Source: Tolypeutes matacus (lineage: Eukaryota > Chordata > Mammalia > Cingulata > Chlamyphoridae). Taken from it: a DNA stretch of 64,000 nucleotides. Position 1 is the stretch's first letter; every line of letters begins with the position of its first letter. The stretch covers positions 3,379,004-3,443,003 of the forward strand of contig JAKSZT010000142.1 of assembly GCA_026826555.1 (NCBI GenBank). The letters run 5' to 3'. The notes beneath the pieces were generated by a model. That model made no database searches. It was not told where the DNA came from and worked only from the letters and a program-made list of their open reading frames with translations. This document shows positions 35,608-46,389 of the stretch, one piece after another. The position numbers and the translations under genes are program-made.

Positions 35608-36098
35608 TTGAGGAATGTTCCAATCTTGAGGGTCCATCCCAGGACCCTAAAGTTTAGGAACAAATAGATATTGAAAGTATTATTATTCTAGTAATGGAAA
35701 AACTTGTAACACTTTTATAAAGACGGTAGTCACTAGAGGTTCTAAGGACAAGAAGAGAGAAGAATAGGTGTAACAAGGGCTATTTTGGGGGCATTGAAAT
35801 TGTTCTGCATGATATTCCAATGATGGATATAAGCTGTTATACATTTTTCTAAAACCTATAAAATTGTGTGATACAAACTATAATCCATAATGTAAACTAT
35901 AGACCATGCTTAGTAGCAATGCTTCAATGGGTGTTCATCAATTGTAAAAAATGTACCACACTAATGAAAGATGTGGTTGATAGGGAAAGTGTGGGAGAGG
36001 GTGGGGGTGGGGTATATGTGAATCCTTTATATTATCGATGTAAAATTTATGTAATCTAAAGCTCCTTTAAAAATAAAAAAAAATGCTAAAGAAAAAAG
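35608..36098 (+). mobile_element. L1 3' UTR insertion, copy A only
   Basis: Aligns with the L1 3' UTR at 23820-24480 and ends in the same 'gctcctttaaaaataaaaaa' tail. Copy B has an uninterrupted 'ttcgtcttcttaaaatggtt' at about 50872-50890 at the matching place, so it inserted after the duplication. Confidence 0.75.
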
Positions 36099-36602
36099 AT
36101 GGTTAAAATAGCAGTGATAATGATAATTATATATTAACATCAATTCTATGTGAGGAATAATGAGAAGATTTATATTAAAAATTTAACCCTACATATGAAA
36201 TAGATAAAGCTTGCTGTAGATTGGATCTTTTTAATCAAAACACTATAAGTTTATGGCAAGCTAGGAGTATGATTTAATATTTGTATTTACAATAATTAGC
36301 CTAGAGTCTAACATTGTGGACACTGAATAATTGTTTTACTTGGGAATTAACAAATTAATAGTGAGTATGTAAAGGAAACCCGTGAAATCTTAGAATATCA
36401 GAGAAGTGACTTGGCGTGTAGTGGTAATACCATTATTAAACTACAAATCTACAGTTGACTTTCTTTCTAAGATCTAGTCTCTAGTCCCTCATATCCCTTC
36501 TATGTCCTTGCCTATACCTCTGTAAGATTCTCTGTATATTCCCCTTCCCCAATATGATCCAACACAATAAGTTCCTTTGGACGACCTGATTAGAAAGTTG
36601 GC

Positions 36603-36706
36603 TTTTGTTAGTTTGCTTTTTTCTTTAATTTATTTAAAATAGAAAAACTGCTCCCAACCTCTCCTTTGGACTCTTTGGATGATTGGACAAAGACAAGTTG
36701 AACCAC
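36603..36706 (+). repeat. 104-bp copy of 34369-34472
   Basis: Same orientation, 2,234 bp downstream of the source. Copy B lacks it at the matching place (about 51866). There is no poly(A) and no clear target duplication at its borders. Confidence 0.9.
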
Positions 36707-38037
36707 CATCCATTTAATCACACAGGAAAGTCCTCATGGCCCCCCGCAACATACTTCAATCTTTATATGCCTCCCTATTAATCTTAATTCCATACTTGCA
36801 CAATCAATAATCAATAATATAATGTTTCTAAAATAAACTGAAGACAAGAGAGAAGAAATCAAGCTTGTAGCTCTAAACACCTATCCAATATCACTAGGCT
36901 ATCTACCATCAGCTTTCATATCCAAATTCTCATTTATTTTCAAAAACGAAACTGCCACAGAATTCTTTGTAACCCTGAAGTATAAGTCCCATAGCTAACA
37001 CAATCCCCATTAGGATCACCTGTTAAGGACTATCAGGGTTTCCCATTACTAATTGGACACTACCTAACACTAAAACAGACACTATATTAGGAAGTCTTCA
37101 GTTTGGATTTTATATGACTTTGTGACCTGTTCCTTCTTATGGTACTGTACAATCAGAAAGCTCCTGCCCTTGAAGATATTGTTTCATCTGAACTCATTGT
37201 TTGTTTTTGCTTCTGAACTGATAAGCACAAAAGACATTTCTAGCATCATAAAATTTGCCTATTATATACCACACAAAATATCAGTTGCTATATGATTTTC
37301 TTTTAATCAGTATTGAAAAGTCACAGTCTCAGGTTTGGGAAAATATCAGAAATTGTAGAAAATGGTATCCAAAAAAGAAATAAGCTCAGAGTTTTGAAAG
37401 CAAGGTGAGATGATTTATGTTAATTTCTTATCACAGATGCTAATAAATAGCAGGAAATCAATAAATAATTACATTTATTATGATAAGAAGTAAATTCTGA
37501 TTTTTTTTATTATATGCCATGCCCTGTGTTCAGTACTAAGTTACCAATAATGATTAAATAAAATAATTCACTATCTTGGAAGGAAGATAAAAATATATAG
37601 AAGTAACTATATCAAAGAAGTATGGACCACAAAGAAGAGAAGAATCAATTCTGACACAGTTTTTTAGGAAATAGAAAGTAAATAAAAGTGTTTTAAAAGA
37701 AAGATAATGATTCATTGATTTGGGTGGTTGTATGTATTCCTTCTTACAGGGAGATAATGTTAAGAAAACCTCATTTCAGCCTTTGTGTGGAGAGCAGGGT
37801 ACTGCTAAATTAAAGGCCTTAAAAGAAGCATCAACTCTCAATAATGCATTATAATTTGAAAGACTCTAATCATCTTTATGTCCAATTAGGCACCTAAATT
37901 TAGGTGTTTTCTAGCTGTATATTGTTATTGATTAAAACCCAAACAGTCCAGAAATTTTAAAAGCCAAAGTTGCTTATCATAGATCTTTTAATGAAGCTGA
38001 GTAGAATAAGAGCTTGGAAAATGCAAGTCTGTGCTAG

Positions 38038-38104
38038 ATAATAATAATAATGTAATAATAATAATAATGGAGATCTTTCATTGTACTTCTATATATATAT
38101 ATAT
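38038..38104. repeat. (TAA)n and (TA)n microsatellites
   Basis: TAA repeats at about 38038-38068, with one interruption, and TA repeats at 38088-38104. The TAA tract is also in copy B (53199-53241), where it is longer and purer. Confidence 0.85.
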
Positions 38105-40779
38105 TGAATCTGCATAAAACCTGGATAAGATTACTTGGGTTTAGTTTTACTCCAGTGACCCCACCCATAATTGCCTCACCTTCTCTGTGCCTGGCTCACG
38201 TTGTCTAATCTGATGAGTATTTCCATCCATGTCCTCTCCCCAACTGGCAGAGCACCAATGCAATACCCACTTTGCTTCATTATAAATTGAGCTGGAAAGT
38301 AAAAGATAGAAACACAACTCTGGATGGGCTGACTAGATCAATGTCAGAGGACAACTTTTTCTCTCATCATTTATACAGAGGACTAAGGAAAGCAATGGGA
38401 TATAGGGAGTCAAAAAATGAGTAACACAAGGTTTAGAGTGGGAGCAAGGCAGAATCCTAGGTAGGGAAGTGATTGAGGAATTTTTTAACTTACAGTAAAA
38501 CTCAGAATTAAAGTCATAGTTCCTGCATTTTGTTGTTGTTGTTGCTTTTAATTCGCTATAGAGCATACTCCTCATGGCCTAACAGTGCCAGGGTCATCAG
38601 AATTGACAAAAATCAGATGGAATAATCTGTTTTCTTACTTCAAAAAACTATTCAGAGAAATCATTTTATCATGAAAATTTATTCCTCTTTAACAAACAAA
38701 ATATACAACTGTTCATCTCTCTGCTCTGGAAACCTTTAGTTTCCCTCCCACCATAATTAACAAGGATTGAAACACATCAAAAGGCAGGTGAGCAGAATGG
38801 ATTCAGGGCTCATCAGCTTTTACTGATCTGCACAAAACAGTGTGTTCAGACTGATGTTGCAGCAGATGAGTCAGAAACCAGGTAAGCACAGATTCCTAGT
38901 ATAAGACAAGATAGTCAGGTGAACTTAGCACACAGTCCTCCCAGGCTATCCACAGGATTCAAAGGGCCAGGACACAACCTATACAAGCAGCTAAAATCAA
39001 CATGAAGAGGGTGGGAAATGAGTTGAGTAGGTGGGATTTGGCAGCCTTGAGTCAGAGAAGACCAAGTGCCAGCTTGAGAAGACCTAGAACCTGATATAAA
39101 TGTTTTCCCCAAAAAAGATATGCCAAAAATTCCTTCTGTATAGAGACTCTAAAATACATGCAGGCAAGAGGAGGTCATTTTGTTCTTCTGGAGTGAGAAG
39201 AAGAACTCAATTAGTTTGTCTTCTGCATTTCAAAGGACATCAGATAAGGTATATATGTATGACAATTTCAATGTTCATGAGTGAAAATATGAATCCTGTT
39301 ATGTATTGATGAAAAAGATCCAAAAGTGGCCTCAATTGTTGTGTAATGGTTTTCTGGTAAAGCATCCTCTAGAGATCAGTGTTAAAAATTTCATAGTTGA
39401 TGCAACTAGTGATACACTTAGCATAACAAAGGCTAAAGTAGAGCACTTTAGAGTGAAATATAATTTGTTGTGTGTAAGGGGAAGAGCATCATCGCATAAC
39501 ATCAATCCCATATCACAGATGGACCACATGTTAACTACGTTATGCTAGTATTTTGATTTGGAGCCTCTACTCAAAGAGCAACACTAAAAGCAACTAAATG
39601 TACTAGTGTGATAACAGGGCAGCTTTCTCAATTACCACCTTTTCTTTTTTTTTAAGGGGTTGTTTACCTATTAATTCTAATAATGACATTATCAAAATTC
39701 CAGTATTTGAAACTTGTAAATACAAAAATTCTCAAAATCCTTGATCAGAAGCAAAGGTTTGTAAGACAATGCCTATGTTAAACATTCACTCTATGGTTAA
39801 GAAAACTTAACTTTGGTGTCACAGAGCCATGAATTTGAATCACAGTCTATTCTCTATAAGAACTGGAGCAAGTTAAGAAGAATGAACTAACATTTATTGT
39901 TTGCCAACTCTATAATAGATGCAATGCTAAGTGCTTTTCACCTATTATTTGAATTAACCTGGTCAATACCTCCAATTCTTAAAATGATTGTGAATAAAAT
40001 ATTAACAATTGAGATGTGGCACAATTATGCTTAAGAAATTCTATGTGAAGATTAATGGAGAAGCAAACTTTGATGGGGAGAAAACTTGGAGACCAGCTCC
40101 TTTCTTATGGCCTAACATTCAACCTTACAGGCAGAATGGCCTTGACTGGCCGCATCATCATGGCCTTCTGATATGTCCATTTTCCTTCCTTTGGCTCCAT
40201 TAATAGCTCATCAATAGTTCTCTGATTTCAGTAAGTGATAGCTCTTGTGAACATGAATAAAAAGAGGAAGATATTACAAAAGTATTTCTCATATCTGTTG
40301 AGAAGTGGATCCTCCTCTATCACATGTTATCATCTCCCCTGTGTAGTGAGAAAGACTATTTCTCCAACTTCAGGACCTGAAAGAATACACATTGTTGTTG
40401 TTGTTGTTTGGTAGATCTATGAAAGCTGACATTTTTCTCATAACAAAAGAAATCTTCCTTAAGAGTATTTGCAGTAACCATCTTGGCAAACAGTAAAATC
40501 AATTGGAAAGCATTTTCAGTCTCCTGAAATCCTCAACTCTCAGCTTGATATGAGGCCTTCTCTGATATCTCCAGTCTAATTAATCTTTCTTTTCTCTGTA
40601 TCCCATCAATGGGAGCTTATATTATTGTAGAATGTATTATAGCGTGTCTTGATGTAATTTCTTGATTTAGTTCTAGACTCCCCATCAGAGGTTAATACAT
40701 GAGGGCAGGAATCATGTCCAGTATGGATAAGATTACCTCATTGTTCATACATAAAAGCTTATGTATTAATGTATTAAAA

Positions 40780-41460
40780 TGAACTATTTTATAATATAAA
40801 ATATTGATTCATAAATAAGTCAATGTTAGCAGCCTGATGTAGGGTCTTTTTATGATCATATAAGAATAAGAAAGGTGATAATAGCAAATGTGTTTTTAGA
40901 AATTTCTTTTTCTCTCTTCGTATTATAAAATGGATTTCCTTAAACATCAATAGATTCATTACTGGTTTCCTTTTTTTAATAGCTATAAAATCGCATGGTA
41001 TAAATGTCACATGTTGTATTCCTCCTGTCCCTTATAGATGAGCATTTACTTTGTCCCTCCCAGTCCTGTTGGACACACAACCAGGTCAAAAGCTGTGTCT
41101 GTAGATATCTGTTTTCATATGCTATTATTTGCACTTCTATGTGATAGATTACCAAGAAATAGTCATTTCCATAGGGTAGGTCTTTTTCATTTTAATGGAG
41201 TATCAGATTATTTTAAAAAGAGAAATTCAGTAATAGCTTGAGTACCATTTCTTCATATAGTCATAAGTCATGTGTATTACCTCTTTTCCAAAGATTATCT
41301 TTCAGATTGTTAGAAGGTGATATCACATTATTTAATTTTGTATTTTTCTGACTAACAATGAGATTATGCAATCATCCATATAGGTTTGTTGTTTTGAATT
41401 TCTTTTCTGTGAAATGCCTATTCATTTATATAGTTTTCCAAATTTTGGATGGCTACCTTA
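40780..41460 (-). mobile_element. Old L1-type 3' region, antisense (copy A)
   Basis: 'ctaacaatgagattatgcaa' and 'tctgtgaaatgcctattcat' at about 41352-41425 are reversed old L1 3'-end phrases. Copy B has the same block at about 56590-57200, so it predates the duplication. Confidence 0.55.
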
Positions 41461-42086
41461 AAAAACAGGAATATTTTATATATTGTGGATAATAATGCTT
41501 TATTTCTCATATATTTTGAACTGATTTACACTTACAAAGTTTCAACAGTTTTACTCTTTCATCATATTACTTTCCACTTTTTAAAAATCATTTATCACAT
41601 AGGTTTATATTTCCTAGGTTTTCTAGCTTCCTTTAAATATCTCCTACAGCCTACATATTTTTTGTAAATATATTTTGTAATTGAAAATAATTATACTATT
41701 CAGATTTAGCCTTTCTAGAAAATGCTTTTAAATACAGAGTGAAGTAGGAACAAACCTTGTTTTCATGCAGGTACACAGTTCTCTTGTCACAATGTAACTA
41801 TGCTTGTAATTATAAAGATAAATACGGCAGAAAACACTTTCAAAAGATGTATTATGATTCAGCAAAAATGAGCACACTAGAATCTAAGCTTGAAATCCCC
41901 AAGGTCCCATAGAAAAGACTAGAACATGACCAAATAATTTTAGAAACAAAAATCCCAGGCAGAAAGTGTTAGGATCTGTGTACCCTGTACCTCTTAGTAT
42001 AGGTATCTGAGAAGGCTCACATTCCCATTCCAAAGTAGCCATTCCCCTAGTCTTTCAAAAGGCCAGGTTCTCTGTCACGTACTCTT

Positions 42087-42258
42087 TTTTTTTTTTTTTT
42101 TAATGATTTACAGTATAGTTTAAAATTTAGATGATACAGTTTAATAATTTTGATGATATTTACCATGTCCTGTGTCCATTACTGTAAGGTAATGAAAAAC
42201 CTTCCCCATGACCACCAAACAACCCATTAGATCTTGACTGTTCCCTTCCCCCCAGCCC
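42087..42258 (-). mobile_element. Antisense retroinsertion with poly(T) start, copy A only
   Basis: A run of about 18 T (42084-42101) begins a block of about 170 bp that copy B lacks; there 'gaaatactcttcaactagtaagaaag' is continuous. 'tactctt' before and 'ccctcttgaact' after form a weak target duplication. The body looks like an L1 3' end, but I am not sure of the family. Confidence 0.65.
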
Positions 42259-42439
42259 TCTTGAACTGTTAAGAAAAAGGTCATGTTTATGTAGCAATAT
42301 AGAGTATATTTTCATGCTCAGTGTGTTTGTGATATTCTTTCATGTAATAAGAGTCTATAAAAGATATACATTGTAGTTAAAGAAATATAAACCATATCAA
42401 AAGAAATAGTATAACTAAGGAGTACCAAAAGCATAAGGC

Positions 42440-42632
42440 TATGAGTAATTTTGTGCCCCAGGGGATATTTGGCAATCTGGACACATTTTTGTTTGTTGTG
42501 ATTAAATAAGTGCTAGAACCATGTAGGAGGTAAGAGCCAGGGCTATTCCCAAATATCCTACAATACACTGAACAGCCCCCTGCATGAGGAATTATCCATC
42601 CAAAAGTGTCTATGGTGCTGAGGCCCTGGAAT
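42440..42632 (+). mobile_element. MER5A-like hAT-Charlie DNA transposon relic (copy A)
   Basis: 'gatatttggcaatctggaca', 'tcctacaatacactgaacag' and 'caaaagtgtctatggtgctg' match the remembered MER5A order. The same relic is in copy B at 57962-58182, so it predates the duplication. Confidence 0.75.
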
Positions 42633-43087
42633 AAAGGAATCTAATGCAGAGTTAAAGGCACTTGGGTATTTAGAAATGTTCTTCATGGAATATAAATTTA
42701 AATATTAAGCCAAGGTTTTCTTGGCCTCATTACTATCACAGGGCAAATTATTTGTGTGATTTAAGAAGTGACTTTTGAAATGCATTTTAAAATAATTTTG
42801 CATTACAAGAGTTACTTTTTTGTTGTAATGCACATGTTAGTTGACTGGACTAAACCTCTTCAGACAGGACATTGCTTTGCCTACAGAGTCATAGTGGAGG
42901 AAGTGGAGGCTTTTGCTCTTTCAGTCCATGTCAGAGGAAAGAGGATTTGGGGGCAGAGACAGGAAGTGGGTTGAGCTTGATGATTAGGAGGCACATGCAG
43001 AGAAAAGAAGGCCTTATGAGCTCTTCTTGCAGGATCCTTGTTCTGCATATATATTACGTCGTAAAAAACTATCACAAAGCTTGACAG

Positions 43088-43658
43088 TGTAATCAAGCTA
43101 GGGCTCTTTGCTCAATATGTGTAGAAGTAAAAACTGAGACATCAAGATTTTTAGAAAAGAGTTTTATTATAAGGTTTTCAAACAAGAAGATGAGAGTTCT
43201 CAAATCTGTATTCTCAAATCCAAAGAGCTTATGTTATATATGGGATTTAAACAAATGGAAATGGAGATAGTTATGTTATTTAAATTGGCAAATATGATTG
43301 GTTATATTTCAATTATGATTAATAGGGACTGTTAATAGCAGACTGATTGCCTGCCAGACAATCCCTTGAAAATTGACAAAAGTCAGGTGGGGTAAGCATA
43401 GATTAGCTGTAAAGGAGGTTTTTAAATGAGTGTGGGCATTGGGTTACATGTTACAAAAGAGTTGTATATCACCAAGTTAACATATGATAACAAGTAAAGG
43501 AATGCAAATAAGCTAAAGAAATGGGCTGTAATTGAAGAGCAGGCATCAGGTTACAACAGTGTTGTAAATTCCCCAGTTAACATATGATAACAAGTAAAGG
43601 AATGGAAATAAGCTAAAATAGCAACTAAAGTTAAAAGTGAAACTGCTATAGTCAGTGG
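43088..43658. mobile_element. Unidentified ~570-bp insertion, copy A only, LTR-like
   Basis: A 6-bp direct repeat TGACAG flanks the block (43082-43087 and 43659-43664). Copy B reads through this point. The block starts with TG and contains two direct repeats of about 100 bp (shared 'gttaacatatgataacaagt' at 43476 and 43576). A 6-bp duplication would fit a class II ERV, but the 3' end lacks a clean CA. I do not recognise the family. Confidence 0.6.
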
Positions 43659-43671
43659 TGACAGCAGTTTA

Positions 43672-43693
43672 AATTATTATTATTATTATTATT
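43672..43693. repeat. (TTA)n microsatellite
   Basis: Seven perfect ATT units just after the insertion. Copy B has no such tract at the matching place. Confidence 0.85.
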
Positions 43694-44049
43694 TTTTGGT
43701 TATCTCTCATAGTTCCATATGTTGAAAGGGTTCAGATAGGTCATTTTTCTTGGGCCTATATTGCAGTTGCAGACACATAATGGGTTCAGAGCTGGAGACA
43801 TACAAGAGCTTGACTGAATTGGATGTCCAAAGTAGTGCACATAGCTGGACCATGATGTTGTCTGTCTTCTGTCAGCTACTCTGGGACTGCTAAGCAAACC
43901 TCCTACATGTGACCTCTCTTGGTATGGGGCTTTCTCACATCATGAAGGATATTTGTCATTGTGAATAGTCAGTGTCTCAGAGTAGGTCTATTAGGATTCT
44001 TTCTGTTTAGGGTGCATTATCCTATTGGATATTGACATTTATGACTTTC

Positions 44050-44709
44050 ATTAGTCAGTCACAGGGATAATGATGCAAAGAACCAGAACTCTGTTGGCTT
44101 TTATAAAAGGGTATTTATTTGGGGTAGAAAATTACAGTCACAAGACCTTAAAGTGTCCAATTCAAAATAACATAAGAGGTATTTTCTCATCCGTAGTCTG
44201 TTGCCACATGTTGAAGCAAGATGGTGGGCAATGTCTGCAAGGGTTCAGCCTTCCTTCTTCCTCTTAAGGCTCTGTGGTCCCTGCTTTTTCTGATCTCAGC
44301 AGTAGGCTGGCAAAAGGCTAGTCTCTCACCCCAGGGCTTGTTTCTTTCCAGGATCAGCTGCTCTATTCTCTTCAAAAGGTCAGTTGCAGTTTAATCCAGC
44401 TCATCTCTTTTCTCCGGGGACTTCTGCCATATCTTATGCGCAGTCTCTCTTCCTTCTTGTTGTTCCTCTCTGTGTCTACTTCCCTGTGAGAGTCTGTTTT
44501 ATCAGCCCACCAAGGGAGCTAGGACTCAATGCTGAGTAGCACTCTAATGACTTGGTCAAATCAAAGCCCTAATCTTAAAATAATTTAATCAGACATCTCA
44601 GCTGAATCTAATACAATCAAAGGGTTATGACCTAACAGAGGTACAGACACGTTTTCAAACATAATCAATACCTCTTTTTGGAATTCATAAATAATATCAA
44701 ACTGCCACA
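44050..44709 (-). mobile_element. Solo class III LTR, antisense
   Basis: Reverse complement starts TGTGGCAGTTTG at 44709 and ends near 44050 ('attagtcagtca' on plus). It carries the family's 'tttataaaagggtatttatt' block, an antisense AATAAA, at about 44100-44120. It belongs to the same family as 8820-9468. It lies against L1 ORF1 sequence on one side. Confidence 0.78.
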
Positions 44710-45310
44710 TAAGGGTTGGGAGGTTTTTGGTCATTATTTCCTCAAATATTCTTTCTGTTCCTTTTCCATTTTCCTCTTCTGGGACACCGATGATGCATAT
44801 GTTTGTATGTTTCATGTTGTCATTCAATTCCCTGAAATCCTGCCCCATTTTTCCATTCTTTTCTCTTTCCGTTTTCCTGTCTTTTCCAGTTGATGTGTTC
44901 TTTGTTCAAACCCACTAATTCTGTCTTTGAGCAATTCAAATCTGCCCTTATATATATTTAATGTATTTTAATCTCAACCATTGTGTCTTTCATTCTCATA
45001 AATTCTGTTAGTTTCTTTGCAGGCTTTCAAATTATTCTTTATGTTCACCCAGTATCTTCTTCATATCCTTTATCTGTTTACTCATACTCTCTTTTGATTC
45101 TTTGAATTGATTAGATTTCTCTGATTATCATTGATTAATTGTCTTAAATCCTGTATCTCTTCAAGATATTTGGTTTATTCCTTTGTGCCAACTCTCACTG
45201 ATACTTTGTATGGTATGTAATTTTTTGCTGATTTCTAGGCATCTGACTATGTTGGCGAATTTAATCTGATGACCAATTTCTCTCTGCTTATTGTCTTTTT
45301 TTTTTTTACA
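44710..45310 (-). mobile_element. L1 ORF1 fragment, antisense
   Basis: The minus-strand frame at 44585-44848 contains 'NICIIGVPEEENGKGTERIF', the conserved ORF1p phrase at the start of the RNA-binding part. Upstream (44850-45300) is a helical, Glu/Lys-rich coiled-coil-like stretch. The LTR at 44709 truncates it. The L1 5' UTR at about 48930-49330 has the same orientation and may belong to the same original element. Confidence 0.78.
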
Positions 45311-45489
45311 GTTCTTCTTTGCTTGTTTTTTTGTATGTTTTGTTTTGTTTTTTTTTTATCTTAAGATAATTGTGTGATCTCACTGCAGACATTTAAAGGC
45401 AGGCTATCTGAAGGCAGATTTGATTATTGTTGAGAAGGAATTCCTCTGGAATTTAATTCATATATAATGGACAGAGGGGAGCCTCTCTC

Positions 45490-45730
45490 TCTTTTTTAAA
45501 AACAATTTATTGAAGTATAACATTCATACATGAACATACATAAAATATAAGGGTTCATTAAACATTGTGAAATTACAAAACAAACATGCATAATATCATA
45601 CAGGGCTCCCACACGTCACCACCCAACAAACACTCTGCATTGTTGTGAAACATTTGTTAACAAATCATGAAAGAGCATCATCAAAGTATTACTACTAACT
45701 ATAGTCCATATCTTCCTCCCCTATACATTT
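45490..45730 (-). mobile_element. Probable L1 3' UTR fragment, antisense
   Basis: 'caatttattgaagtataaca' followed by 'tgttaacaaatcatgaaaga' and 'actaactatagtcc' resembles the reversed L1 3' UTR modules at 10.95-11.15 and 12.7-12.95 kb. Confidence 0.5.
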
Positions 45731-45732
45731 TT

Positions 45733-46346
45733 TAAAGGATTTTATTTATTTATTTATTTACTTACTTTTATCCATTCCCCCTCCCCCTCATTTGCGCTGG
45801 TTATTGTGTCCAATCGCTGGGCGACGCTGTGTCTGTTTCCTGCCCTCTCTTCTCATACTTCTCCTGTCTTCACTGGGATTCAATCCTCGGAAACTCTGAT
45901 GTGGGAGAGAGGTGTCCTACTGCCTGCGCCACCTTAGTTCCTGTTTTTTGGGCGCTTCTCATCTTGGCTATCTCTTGTGTCACTCTCCTGTTACATCATC
46001 ATTTTGCTGTGTAGCTCGTGGGGACTGGCTGTGCACCCACACATGGGGCCTGGTGACGCACTCGTGGATGGCACCTGGCAACGCATTCACTCTTGGGGCC
46101 TGGCAGCTCACCTGCGGACAGGGCCTGGTGGCTCACCCACTCGTGGGTCCTGGCCACTCACCCGCTTGCAGGGCCTGGCGGTGCACCTGCAGACAGGGCC
46201 TGGTGGTTCACCCACTCACGGGGCCTGATGGCCCATGTGACGTCTATATTTTTCTTTTTAAATTTTTACCAGGAGGTCCTGGGCATCAAACCCAGGTCCC
46301 TCCATATGGGAGATGGATGCCCAACCACCTGAGCCACATCTGTCTC
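45733..46346 (-). mobile_element. Double tRNA-derived SINE (DAS-like)
   Basis: Reading the minus strand from 46346: a tRNA-like head 'gatgtggctcaggtggttgg', a B-box-like 'gggtttgatgcc', the 25-bp minisatellite, and a short A run near 45945. A second tRNA-like head ('gtggcgcaggcagtaggaca') with B box 'ggattgaatcc' then runs to an (AAAT)n-type tail at about 45733-45770. This looks like two SINE units in the same orientation, or one dimer. The open frames here in all three plus frames (45829-46373) are repeat artefacts. Confidence 0.75.
46032..46231. repeat. 25-bp minisatellite, 8 units, inside the SINE
   Basis: Eight head-to-tail units of exactly 25 bp with core '..cac........gg.cctgg...', for example 'ctcacccgcttgcagggcctggcgg'. 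Units vary at several places but keep the 'CCTGG' core. The array is much more GC-rich than its surroundings. Confidence 0.92.
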
Positions 46347-46389
46347 CCTGTTATATTTCTTAAGGTTGACTAAAGATACCCAAAGTTAC

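Larger units (their letters stand above)
34238..43905. repeat. Copy A of a direct segmental duplication
   Basis: Collinear and same-strand with 49447-58862. Anchors (A/B): 'aacaccacttatatgta' 34338/49547; 'acatcttccctgggat' 34502/49727; 'agtttcaagcaaggga' 35111/50379; 'aactataagtttatgg' 36240/51510; 'aggcaggtgagcagaat' 38782/53953; a MER5-type block 42440/57962; 'gggttcagataggt' 43728/58644. Identity is about 80-88% by eye. Copy-A-only insertions are at 35608-36098, 36603-36706, 42087-42258 and 43088-43658. No gene lies inside. Confidence 0.9.

Noticed and set aside
46032..46231. Regular short repeats that could suggest a CRISPR array
   Set aside because: Units are directly adjacent with no unique spacers and the DNA is mammalian. 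It is a minisatellite.
46290..46346. tRNA-like A and B box sequences (also at 45.9, 51.45 and 4.35 kb)
   Set aside because: These are SINE heads derived from a tRNA, with mutations and A-rich tails. They are not tRNA genes.
45829..46373. Overlapping open frames in all three plus frames, up to 153 codons, Gly/Pro-rich
   Set aside because: They are produced by the GC-rich 25-bp minisatellite and SINE sequence. The repeat shifts frame with each unit, and no domain or start context supports a protein.
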